From Alphaproteobacteria bacterium (GTDB taxonomy: Bacteria > Pseudomonadota > Alphaproteobacteria > UBA8366), in assembly GCA_029861675.1 (NCBI GenBank), contig JAOTYV010000286.1:1-5952 (forward strand): 5,952 nucleotides of DNA, given 5' to 3'. The notes under the pieces are model-generated. The model saw only the letters and a program-made list of their open reading frames with translations. It had not been told where the DNA came from and made no database searches. Both the position numbers and the translations under genes were made by a program. The first letter of the stretch is position 1; each line of letters begins with the position of its first letter. Shown here piece by piece: positions 1-5,952 of the stretch.

Positions 1-1330
1 GATGCAGGTTGTACCAGCCGACATTTGCGCCGATGTCGAGCACGGTCCGCTTCCCCGCGGCAAGGCGGGTCAGAAGATCGAATGCCTCCGGTTCATAGGA
101 CCCTTCCATGAAAGCGATATTCGGGGCGGTGCGCACATCCTCCGGCTCCCAGATGAAACGGACGCCCGACCGGGTGGAGACGATCAGCTCTCCATTCGCG
201 ATTTCGATCCGCTCGAGCATGGTGCCCGCGAGCATCGGCTGAAGCCGGCGCAGCGCCGTGGTTTCATGCGACAGGCTTGACCAGAAGGAGCCGCGGTCGA
301 GATCGCCGGCGGCATATCGCCGGCGATATTCCGTTAAATCGGCGGCCACCTGCGGCGTTTCCGGCGGGTCTATTGCGGCGGGCGGAACGGGAAAATTGAA
401 CCGTTCGCTTTCGATGACGATCGGACGATGCCGAACCTGACTGTGGATACCCAAAATGTATTCGCCAAGGAAGCCGAGCACGAAGAGGATGCACCCTGAG
501 AAAAAGAACAGCGCAATGGTCAAAAGCGGAATACCCGGCGGGGCCAGCTCCCGATAATAAATCGCACTCACGACAAGAAAGACGATCGCCGCGACGAGGC
601 TGACCGCCGCCGTCACGCTGCCGGCGATCAGCACAAGCCGCATCGGCACATTGCTGAAGGAGATAATGCCGCCCAACCCCTGATCGAATAGGCGCATGAG
701 CGAGTTGGACGATATGCCCTTCTCGCGCCGCCGCCAGCGATAGGGAACGCCGATCGACTTGAAGCCGCAATAGGCGATCATCGCACGTACAAACGGAAAA
801 TGGTCGTTGAATTGAGCGACCTGATCCGCGACCTTGCGGTCGATTAATTGAAATTCACCCGCATTTTCGGGAATTTCGAAAGGCGCGAAGACGTTCAAGA
901 GCCGATAGAAAAGCCGCCGGATGATCCGCAGCGACACGCCTTCTTCACGCTGCTCCCGCACGCCATAAACGACGTCGTAGCCTTCTTCCCATCGTTTGAC
1001 GAATTCAGGAATGACTTCCGGGGGGTCTTGCAGATCGGCGGCGAGAAAAACCACGACCGCGTCGCCGGTGGCGGATTTGACGCCATTGAACAGGTTCGCG
1101 AACGCGCCGAAATTGCGGCTGTTGACGATCAATCGCACCCGCGGGTCGCGGGCGAGGATCGCCTTGATTTTCCCGACCGTCCCGTCGGTCGAGCAGTTGT
1201 CGCAAAAAATGTATTCGAGCTCGTAGTCGCGCAACGCGCCCGCAAACAGGTCTCGCACGGCGGCGTAGCAGCTCTCAATGTTGAGCTCCTCGTTGAAGCA
1301 CGGCGTGACGATGCTGATTTTTTTTGTCAT
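1..1330 (-). CDS. Family 2 glycosyltransferase fused in frame to a FkbM-like methyltransferase domain (cut by left edge)
   Basis: The ATG at 1330 (ATGA overlap with the upstream stop) opens 443 codons without a stop to the left edge. Residues 1-230 are a DPM1/GtrB-type GT-A glycosyltransferase: ISIVTPCFNEELNI (5-18), CDNCSTDGT (43-51), NSRNFGAFANLFNG (70-83) and the acidic AADLQDPPE (97-105), which should bind metal and nucleotide. Two hydrophobic helices follow (about 230-258 and 266-288), then LGFLGEYILGIHSQVRHRP (285-303), the usual end of this family. Such enzymes usually move a sugar from a nucleotide to polyprenyl phosphate at the inner membrane face. Residues 314-345 form a proline- and arginine-rich linker. 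From about 346 a second domain begins, with FMEGSYEPEAFDLL (407-420) and VLDIGANVGWYNLH (430-443), the SAM-binding motif I of FkbM-family methyltransferases. Typical GtrB-like proteins end near residue 310-330, so this is a genuine fusion. Sugar specificity and methylation target are unknown. Confidence 0.88.
   Translation of the reverse strand, partial: MTKKISIVTPCFNEELNIESCYAAVRDLFAGALRDYELEYIFCDNCSTDGTVGKIKAILARDPRVRLIVNSRNFGAFANLFNGVKSATGDAVVVFLAADLQDPPEVIPEFVKRWEEGYDVVYGVREQREEGVSLRIIRRLFYRLLNVFAPFEIPENAGEFQLIDRKVADQVAQFNDHFPFVRAMIAYCGFKSIGVPYRWRRREKGISSNSLMRLFDQGLGGIISFSNVPMRLVLIAGSVTAAVSLVAAIVFLVVSAIYYRELAPPGIPLLTIALFFFSGCILFVLGFLGEYILGIHSQVRHRPIVIESERFNFPVPPAAIDPPETPQVAADLTEYRRRYAAGDLDRGSFWSSLSHETTALRRLQPMLAGTMLERIEIANGELIVSTRSGVRFIWEPEDVRTAPNIAFMEGSYEPEAFDLLTRLAAGKRTVLDIGANVGWYNLH
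302..327. repeat. Perfect 10-bp inverted repeat (GC-rich hairpin) at the domain junction of the fusion gene
   Basis: ATCGCCGGCG (302-311) and its exact reverse complement CGCCGGCGAT (318-327) flank a 6-nt loop (312-317). In the minus-strand mRNA this would form a stable stem within codons 335-343 of the fusion gene, in the linker between glycosyltransferase and methyltransferase domains. No run of T follows on the minus strand, so it does not look like an intrinsic terminator. It may be only a consequence of GC-rich coding sequence. Confidence 0.6.
1318..1325 (-). repeat. Run of eight A (coding strand) at codons 2-5 of the glycosyltransferase fusion
   Basis: The coding strand reads ATG-ACA-AAA-AAA-ATC, giving eight consecutive A directly after the start. 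In a GC-rich context this stands out. It may favour initiation by keeping the start unstructured, which would suit a gene without a Shine-Dalgarno sequence. It is long enough to permit occasional slippage, but there is no direct sign of phase variation. Confidence 0.5.
1327..1330 (-). other. ATGA stop-start overlap, SDR gene to glycosyltransferase fusion
   Basis: The start ATG (1330-1328) overlaps the SDR stop TGA (1329-1327). The 15 nt upstream show no Shine-Dalgarno-like sequence, again favouring coupled re-initiation. Confidence 0.85.
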
Positions 1331-2436
1331 GTCTTGCATTTTCGATCGCTGACGACGGCGCACCGATTCTCGCGATACCACGCGAGCGTCCGTCGCAGGC
1401 CCGCCTCCAACCCAACCGACGGGGCGTAGCCGAATTCCTGCCGGGCGCGACTCATATCCGGGCACACCCGGCCGGGCGTGCCCTGAAGGTGGGCGGCGTC
1501 GGGATCGGCGGCGACGCGAACCGGCATTTTCGGTTCCTCCAGCCGCGCGATCAGCTCGGCAAGATCGCAGATGCTTGTGTGTTCGCCGTCATTGCCGACA
1601 TTGTAGATGCCGCCCGGCGACCCGGCCGCGAGCACCTGCAGCGTGAGCACCGTCGCATCCGCGATGTAACAGAACGCGCGGGTGTCGAGGCCCGCGCTCA
1701 AAATCTCGATCGGGTCGTCGTTCAGGCGGCACCGGAGAAAATCGGCCATCACGCGGCCGTCGTCGAGCCGCATGCCCGGCCCATAAACGTGAAACGGTCG
1801 GACGATTTGCGCATTCAGGCCGTGTGCCCGGTGGAAGGCCATGACGATTGTCTCGCCCATACGCTTGGATTCCGTGTAGACGGCGCGCGGGCCGGTGCAA
1901 TCGACCAATCCCGGAAAAGTCTCGGGCGTCGGCACGGCCTCGGGTGGCGCGTCGCCATAAATCTCGCCGCTGGAAAAATACAGGAACCGGCGCGCGTTTT
2001 TTTCCAGCGCAAGTTCCAACAAACGCCGCGTGGCGCCGGTATTGACGTCGATCGTCCCGACCGGATCGGCAAGATAGGCGCGTGGCGACGCCTTCGAGGC
2101 GGCATGCACGATCATGTCCACCGCGCCGCCGACGGCGATTGGATCGCAGACGTCCTGCAGATGCAGCTCGGTATCGTCGCGCGCAAGGAGCCGGCTATAT
2201 GGATCCGTCGCCGGCGGCGCGCCACGCTGCGCCAGCACCAGCGACAGGCCGGGCGCATGTCCGGCATCCTTCAGCGCCAGGAGCGCGGTCACCAAATAGC
2301 GCGCAAGATAGCCATTCGACCCGGTAATCAGGATCCGCGCATCCTGGAATGCCGCCGCAGAGGCTGCCAGGTCTTGCACGATGCCGTGCATATCCTCGTC
2401 GACAACCCGGGAACCGTATGTGAGGGTTGCGGTCAT
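1327..2436 (-). CDS. NAD-dependent epimerase/dehydratase-family (extended SDR) sugar-nucleotide enzyme
   Basis: This 369-residue soluble extended SDR probably acts on the nucleotide sugar made by the preceding genes. After an unusual lead of about 33 residues comes the Rossmann motif ILITGSNGYLARYL (35-48), a TGxxGxxA form. Next are the HAAS strand (111-114), FSSGEIYG (154-161) with the catalytic serine, and YTESK (187-191) with the Tyr-Lys pair. RPFHVYGPG (213-221) and TRAFCYIAD (252-260) are substrate-binding and structural signatures shared with UDP-glucuronate decarboxylases and dTDP-sugar enzymes. All catalytic residues are intact. The exact reaction is not determined: candidates are reduction of the keto group on a newly added side chain (the role YerF has in yersiniose synthesis), C4 reduction, or epimerisation. 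The ATG at 2436 is preferred over an in-frame ATG at 2472 because it makes an ATGA overlap with the transketolase stop; an AAGGGA stretch lies only 2 nt upstream. Confidence 0.85.
   Translation of the reverse strand: MTATLTYGSRVVDEDMHGIVQDLAASAAAFQDARILITGSNGYLARYLVTALLALKDAGHAPGLSLVLAQRGAPPATDPYSRLLARDDTELHLQDVCDPIAVGGAVDMIVHAASKASPRAYLADPVGTIDVNTGATRRLLELALEKNARRFLYFSSGEIYGDAPPEAVPTPETFPGLVDCTGPRAVYTESKRMGETIVMAFHRAHGLNAQIVRPFHVYGPGMRLDDGRVMADFLRCRLNDDPIEILSAGLDTRAFCYIADATVLTLQVLAAGSPGGIYNVGNDGEHTSICDLAELIARLEEPKMPVRVAADPDAAHLQGTPGRVCPDMSRARQEFGYAPSVGLEAGLRRTLAWYRENRCAVVSDRKCKT
2433..2436 (-). other. ATGA stop-start overlap, transketolase C subunit to SDR gene
   Basis: The start ATG (2436-2434) overlaps the transketolase stop TGA (2435-2433). 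An AAGGGA stretch at 2444-2439 is only 2 nt from the start, closer than is optimal, so re-initiation is the likely mode. It decides the SDR start. Confidence 0.8.
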
Positions 2437-3353
2437 GATCCCTTGGAGGCCGCCGCGCGGACTGCGTCGCAAATTGCGTCCGGCGACAGACCGAACAGAC
2501 GCCGTTGATGGTCGGTGCTACCCACTTCGCACGCAAATGCGCGGCCGGCGTTCAACGATTTCACCGGGTGCTGATAGCCGTTTTCGGCGAGCGCGTTGAG
2601 GGCGCCCGCTTCCAGGGGATTTCCCGCGTATCCTTCGAACGCAATGACCGTCGGTGCGGCGGCAAGCGAGTCCACGAATGCGGCGGCCGGAAACGGCGCG
2701 AGGATCGGGACCGTAATCAAACGGAGATCGATGCCTTCGGAGGCCAGGGCGTCGGCAGCAGCGAAGACCGGCTCGGCAAGGCATCCGCTTGTGACCAGAT
2801 TTACCGTGCTGCCGTCCCGCCACATCGTAACCGGCGTCTCGGGAACGAATGCGGGCATCGGCGCGGTAGGCCCGTTCTCGCGCCCGATCCGATAGTAGAT
2901 CGGCCCCTCGATCGAGCGGGCCGCGTCGAATAGCGCATCGAGCTCCGTAAGAGTGGCCGGCGAGAACACGGTCATTGCCGGCAGCGCCGCCATGATCGTC
3001 GCATCCTCCAAGGCATGATGCGTGGGTCCAAGGGTGCCATAGGAAAACCCGGCCCCGATGCCGACCAGCCGCACCGGCGCGCCGTGATAACACACGTCGT
3101 TGCGAATCTGTTCGAAGCAGCGTGCGGTGACGAAAGGCGTGATCGAATAGACATAGGGCTCGAAGCCGCTCAGGCCGAGCGCGGCCGCCATCGACACCAT
3201 ATTCGCTTCGGCGACGCCCGTATTGATGAAGCGGTCCCCCATCTGATCGCGCAGCGGCTCGACAACCGAGAAGCCAAGATCGCCGGTCATGAAGACGACG
3301 TCCGGCCGCTGAGCGGCATCGCCCGCGATCAATTCAATCAGATGATTACGCAT
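2433..3353 (-). CDS. Split transketolase, C-terminal (pyrimidine-binding) subunit
   Basis: This 306-residue protein is the second half of the transketolase, with a pyrimidine-binding domain (about 1-165) and a C-terminal transketolase domain (about 180-300). INTGVAEANMVSMAAALGL (43-61) carries the conserved glutamate (Glu49) that activates TPP by contacting the aminopyrimidine ring. ITPFVTARCFEQIRNDVCY (71-89) is the aromatic segment that packs on that ring. SYGTLGPTHHALEDATIMAALP (104-125) is the conserved GPTHxxxED loop with substrate-contacting histidines. All active-site elements expected of this half are present, so the pair looks functional. The ATG at 3353 overlaps the N-terminal subunit by 8 bp; a weak GAGCGG site lies 5 nt upstream. 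A 1-deoxyxylulose-5-phosphate synthase fragment or a dehydrogenase E1 beta subunit are distant alternatives, but the loop sequences fit split transketolases better. The natural donor and acceptor are unknown. Confidence 0.9.
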   Translation of the reverse strand: MRNHLIELIAGDAAQRPDVVFMTGDLGFSVVEPLRDQMGDRFINTGVAEANMVSMAAALGLSGFEPYVYSITPFVTARCFEQIRNDVCYHGAPVRLVGIGAGFSYGTLGPTHHALEDATIMAALPAMTVFSPATLTELDALFDAARSIEGPIYYRIGRENGPTAPMPAFVPETPVTMWRDGSTVNLVTSGCLAEPVFAAADALASEGIDLRLITVPILAPFPAAAFVDSLAAAPTVIAFEGYAGNPLEAGALNALAENGYQHPVKSLNAGRAFACEVGSTDHQRRLFGLSPDAICDAVRAAASKGS

Positions 3354-4179
3354 CGAAGCCGCTCGAATCTTCCGCCGTCGCCGGGTGATAATGCGACGCC
3401 ACGGTGTCTTCGATCCGCGGCACGCCCTTCCCTTTGACCGTGTGGGCGATCACCGCCAGGGGACGGCCATCCCGCGGGCCTGCAATTGCGGCGTCTATCG
3501 ACCAGGGATCGTGTCCATCCACCTCGTCGACCGACCAGCCGAAACTCCGCCATTTATCGGCGAAGGGTTCCAGCGACAGCACGTCTTCAACACGGTCGAG
3601 ACTTTGGATCTTGTTGTAGTCGATGACCGCCGTCAGCCGGTCAAACCGATGATGCCCGGCGAAATGGGCGGCTTCCCAGGTCGCGCCCTCGTCACATTCA
3701 CCATCCGACAGGACGCAGTAAACCGCCGCATCCTGGCGATTGAGCCGGTGGCCGAGGGCGAACCCCGCGGAAAGCGACAATCCGTGTCCAAGCGACCCGG
3801 TCGAAACGTCTATGGCGGGGACGGCGTCGGTCTTGGTGACATGCCCCCAAAGTGTGGAGCCGTCGGCAAGATATCGATCGAGCGCGCGACCGGGGATCAG
3901 CCCGTATGCTTCGAGGGTCGCGTAATAGACCATCGCCGCATGCCCCTTGGACATGATGATCCGCGGTTTGTCGTGATCCGACGCGATCCGCACGGACACG
4001 CCCGAGACCTGAAAAATCGAATCGAGGATTTCCACGCAGGACAGCGAGGATCCGAAATGAGCGGAATTCGACGCGTGCGATATTTCCGCGATGCGCCGTC
4101 GCACCGATGCGAGGCGGCGGCGGCGATCGCCCTTGGCATCGGCCGGTGCGTCGGCAGTGACGGTGGCGTCGCCGGTCAT
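3346..4179 (-). CDS. Split transketolase, N-terminal (TPP pyrophosphate-binding) subunit
   Basis: This 277-residue protein is the first half of a thiamine-diphosphate transketolase; together with the next gene it should form one active enzyme. The usual landmarks are present in order: [12 protein letters not shown] (His41, catalytic-type histidine), [12 protein letters not shown] (76-87, His80), [16 protein letters not shown] (126-141), and the TPP/Mg motif SDGECDEG (158-165) through Asn189 in DYNKIQSLD, with 30 residues from Asp159 to Asn189 as in canonical transketolases. HTVKGKGVP (246-254) follows. The frame is open further upstream, to 4296, but the ATG at 4179 is chosen because it forms an ATGA overlap with the rfbH stop and removes 39 residues with no family resemblance. 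The stop is TAA at 3348-3346. Housekeeping transketolases are single chains of about 660 residues, so the split form inside an rfbG-rfbH operon suggests a dedicated role. A two-carbon transfer to a CDP-4-ketohexose is proposed. The substrate cannot be read from sequence. Confidence 0.9.
   Translation of the reverse strand: MTGDATVTADAPADAKGDRRRRLASVRRRIAEISHASNSAHFGSSLSCVEILDSIFQVSGVSVRIASDHDKPRIIMSKGHAAMVYYATLEAYGLIPGRALDRYLADGSTLWGHVTKTDAVPAIDVSTGSLGHGLSLSAGFALGHRLNRQDAAVYCVLSDGECDEGATWEAAHFAGHHRFDRLTAVIDYNKIQSLDRVEDVLSLEPFADKWRSFGWSVDEVDGHDPWSIDAAIAGPRDGRPLAVIAHTVKGKGVPRIEDTVASHYHPATAEDSSGFDA
4176..4179 (-). other. ATGA stop-start overlap, rfbH to transketolase N subunit
   Basis: The start ATG (4179-4177) shares two bases with the rfbH stop TGA (4178-4176). 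No clear Shine-Dalgarno sequence is seen just upstream, so translation of the transketolase N subunit probably depends on ribosomes finishing rfbH. This overlap fixes the start choice. Confidence 0.85.
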
Positions 4180-5534
4180 TGGGAAATCGACGTGGCGCGC
4201 ATCGCCCCACCGCTCCGACCGGTCGAAAACGACCGGATGCCGTCGATAATATGCTCGAGATGCGATGGCGTTAGCCCCGGATACACCCCGACCCAAAAGC
4301 TCTGGCTTGTCACGACGTCACTGTTGTCGAGCGGCCCGACCACCCGGTACTGCCGGTCCTTCATGTAGGGCTGGCGCGTCAAGTTGCCGCCGAACAGGAG
4401 CCGGGTGCCGATTTTCCGCTCGTTGTTGAGATGGCGAATCAATTCGTCCCGCTGGAACGGGGCGCCGGGCAGGACGGTCAGGCAAAACCCGAACCAGGAA
4501 GGATCGCTGTCCTGCGTCGCCCGGGGCAGGAGAAAAGTATCCTGAAGGTCGGAGAACCCGTCATACAGAATGCGCCAGTTGCGTCGGCGCGCCTCGATAA
4601 AGCCGTCGAGCCGGTCGAGCTGCGCCAGCGCCACGGCGGCCTGCATGTCGGTAATTTTGAGATTATATCCCAGATGGCTGTAGGTATATTTGTGGTCGTA
4701 GCCATAGGGTAAATCGCCGAGTTGCCAATCGAAACGGCGATTGCAGGTATTGTCCTTGCCCGGCACGCAATAACAATCGCGGCCCCAATCCCGCAAGGAT
4801 TCGACGATCCGCCGGAAGGCGGGCTTGTTGCATAGGATCGCGCCTCCTTCACCCATCGTTATGTGATGGGCGGGATAGAAGGACAGCGTCGCCAGGTCGC
4901 CGAACGTCCCCACCGGTTGGCCGCGATAGGTGGCGCCCAGCGCATCGCAGCAATCCTCGACCAGCATCAGGTCATGGCGCTCGGCGAAGTCGGCGATGAC
5001 TCCGAGATCGAAGGGATTGCCGAGCGTATGGGCCAGCATGATCGCGCGGGTCCGCGGTGTCAGCGCTTCTTCCAACCGGGAAATATCAAGATTGTATGTT
5101 CCCAATTCGACATCGAGGAATACCGGGATCAGGCCATTTTGGATTAATGGATTGACGGTGGTCGGAAACCCGGTGGCGCAGGTGATGACTTCGTCCCCCG
5201 GCCGCAGCGCCTTGTCGCCCAGCAAATGCGAGGTCAGCGCCGTCGCGGCGAGCAGATTCGCCGACGACCCGGAATTCGTGGTCAGCGCCCGGCGCGCGCC
5301 CGTGGCCTTGGCGAGCCGGGTTTCGAATTCCTTGTTGAAGCGGCCCGTCGTCAGCCAGAAATCCAAGCAGGAATCGACGAGCAACCGCATCTCCGGCGCG
5401 CCCAGCACTTTGCCGCTCGGCGGAACCGGGGATTGGTCGGGCGTAAAGGGCGTATCGCCATGGGCGAGTTCGGCGTATTGGGCCGCCAGATCCAGTATTT
5501 GGCCGCGAAGCGCTGTCAGTTTATCGCCTGTCAT
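4176..5534 (-). CDS. rfbH: CDP-4-dehydro-6-deoxyglucose 3-dehydrase (RfbH/E1 type, [2Fe-2S], PMP-dependent)
   Basis: This 452-residue protein belongs to the DegT/DnrJ/EryC1 aminotransferase-fold family but is a C3 deoxygenase. With a partner reductase (E3) it converts CDP-4-dehydro-6-deoxyglucose to the CDP-3,6-dideoxy-4-keto sugar. In [14 protein letters not shown] (residues 218-231) His223 stands where aminotransferases have the Schiff-base lysine; it matches His220 of Yersinia E1 with an offset of three. Cys196-X57-Cys254-X1-Cys256-X7-Cys264 reproduces the E1 [2Fe-2S] ligand spacing exactly, and Asp197 in EDCCDALG is the expected pyridine-nitrogen partner. TNSGSSANL (86-94) is the phosphate-binding loop. 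It is slightly longer than E1 (437 residues), mainly through a polar C-terminal tail (about 438-452) whose end overlaps the next gene. The ATG at 5534 lies 12 bp after the rfbG stop, with a weak GGATAG-like site upstream. No E3 reductase gene is in the window. Confidence 0.95.
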   Translation of the reverse strand: MTGDKLTALRGQILDLAAQYAELAHGDTPFTPDQSPVPPSGKVLGAPEMRLLVDSCLDFWLTTGRFNKEFETRLAKATGARRALTTNSGSSANLLAATALTSHLLGDKALRPGDEVITCATGFPTTVNPLIQNGLIPVFLDVELGTYNLDISRLEEALTPRTRAIMLAHTLGNPFDLGVIADFAERHDLMLVEDCCDALGATYRGQPVGTFGDLATLSFYPAHHITMGEGGAILCNKPAFRRIVESLRDWGRDCYCVPGKDNTCNRRFDWQLGDLPYGYDHKYTYSHLGYNLKITDMQAAVALAQLDRLDGFIEARRRNWRILYDGFSDLQDTFLLPRATQDSDPSWFGFCLTVLPGAPFQRDELIRHLNNERKIGTRLLFGGNLTRQPYMKDRQYRVVGPLDNSDVVTSQSFWVGVYPGLTPSHLEHIIDGIRSFSTGRSGGAMRATSISQ

Positions 5535-5546
5535 GGTTACTATCCG

Positions 5547-5952
5547 CTATGCGCCGGAGGCTTCGAGACGTCGTTCGGCCGTGTCCGCCGCGCGCCCGCG
5601 ATAGGTGGCGATTTGCCGCCGCGTCAGAGCGGCCATGTCGTCGCCTTCGGCCCATGCGGAATACCAGCCGGCCGTCATGTCGATGGCTTCGGCGAGGCGC
5701 AGGCGCGGTGCCCAGCCCAGCTGCGCTTTCGCCTTGCCGCAGTCGAGCTGCAGGATATTCGTTTCCTTCATGGCGCCGTCATTGGGCTCGACAAGAATGC
5801 GCCCGGTTCCCAGCGCGTCCACCATGCGTTGCGCCAAATCGATCACGGTGCAGCTGTCGCTCGGTTCGGGGCCGATATTCCACGCATCGTCGATGGTGTC
5901 CGGCGCCATTGCCAATCGTTCGGCAAGTTCCAAATAGGCGAAGGTCGGGTCC
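5547..5952 (-). CDS. rfbG: CDP-glucose 4,6-dehydratase, C-terminal part (cut by right window edge)
   Basis: CDP-glucose 4,6-dehydratase is a cytoplasmic NAD-dependent extended SDR that converts CDP-D-glucose to CDP-4-dehydro-6-deoxy-D-glucose, the entry step to CDP-3,6-dideoxyhexoses. Only about 134 C-terminal residues of an expected 350-360 are visible. The frame stays open to the right edge (first residues DPTFAYLELAERL), so the true start, Rossmann glycine motif and YxxxK lie outside. The identification rests on the family's C-terminal pattern: AWNIGPEP, then KETNILQLDCGKAKAQLGW (the equivalent of the usual HEAxxLxLDxSKAxxxLGW), then a WYxxWxxGDDM segment and an RRQIATYR end. A UDP- or dTDP-sugar dehydratase is possible from this fragment alone. 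The adjacent RfbH, 12 bp downstream and using exactly this enzyme's product, makes RfbG much more likely. The stop is TAG at 5549-5547. Confidence 0.85.
   Translation of the reverse strand, partial: DPTFAYLELAERLAMAPDTIDDAWNIGPEPSDSCTVIDLAQRMVDALGTGRILVEPNDGAMKETNILQLDCGKAKAQLGWAPRLRLAEAIDMTAGWYSAWAEGDDMAALTRRQIATYRGRAADTAERRLEASGA

Noticed and set aside
302..327. Hairpin as a rho-independent terminator
   Set aside because: No T-run follows the stem on the minus strand, and it sits inside an open reading frame that continues for at least 100 more codons.
264..770. Minus-strand open frame of 168 codons inside the glycosyltransferase fusion region
   Set aside because: It is in a different frame from the 443-codon gene that holds all conserved motifs; its translation is arginine-rich and has no domain.
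1324..2508. Long plus-strand open frame (394 codons) opposite the SDR gene
   Set aside because: Its translation is arginine-, histidine- and alanine-rich with no recognisable motif. It lies antisense to a gene with intact catalytic motifs, so it is a high-GC artefact.
4180..4296. Upstream extension of the transketolase N subunit (39 extra residues)
   Set aside because: It would overlap rfbH by about 120 bp, has no transketolase resemblance, and the ATGA overlap at 4179 is a better start.
3385..4368. Long plus-strand open frame (327 codons) opposite the transketolase N subunit
   Set aside because: It has no family motif and is antisense to a gene with clear TPP-binding motifs.
1..5952. Mobile element, CRISPR array, tRNA/rRNA, riboswitch or phage genes
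   Set aside because: No transposase motifs, regularly spaced repeats or RNA-gene signatures were seen, and coding sequence fills the window.

Overview
The window is a single, tightly packed block of minus-strand genes from a high-GC bacterium. Codon use and gene style suggest a proteobacterium, perhaps an alphaproteobacterium, but no marker gene is present and this is a weak inference. Transcription runs from right to left. Six consecutive genes cover essentially every base, with 12 bp of total intergenic space. No promoter, terminator, RNA gene, insertion sequence or CRISPR array is visible, so both ends of the operon lie outside the window.

In order of transcription the genes are: (1) the C-terminal third of a CDP-glucose 4,6-dehydratase (RfbG), cut by the right edge; (2) a complete RfbH/E1-type CDP-4-dehydro-6-deoxyglucose 3-dehydrase, with the diagnostic histidine in place of the PLP lysine and the four-cysteine [2Fe-2S] spacing; (3) and (4) the N- and C-terminal halves of a split thiamine-diphosphate transketolase; (5) an extended-SDR NAD-dependent epimerase/dehydratase-like sugar nucleotide enzyme; (6) a family 2 polyprenyl-phosphate-type glycosyltransferase with two C-terminal membrane helices, continuing in frame into a FkbM-like SAM methyltransferase domain that runs off the left edge. 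Genes 2 to 6 are joined by overlaps (ATGA, 8 bp, ATGA, ATGA), which implies translational coupling.

Read as a pathway, RfbG and RfbH would make a CDP-3,6-dideoxy-4-ketohexose from CDP-glucose. The split transketolase could then add a two-carbon ketol unit to the C4 ketone, giving a 4-C-branched sugar, and the SDR could reduce or epimerise it. The membrane-anchored glycosyltransferase would pass a sugar to a lipid carrier or glycan, and the fused methyltransferase might O-methylate it. The most interesting proposal is therefore a cassette for a branched 3,6-dideoxy sugar of a surface polysaccharide that uses a transketolase rather than the acetolactate-synthase-like enzyme (YerE) of yersiniose synthesis. 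The first two steps rest on strong motifs. The branching step and the final product are inference from gene context.
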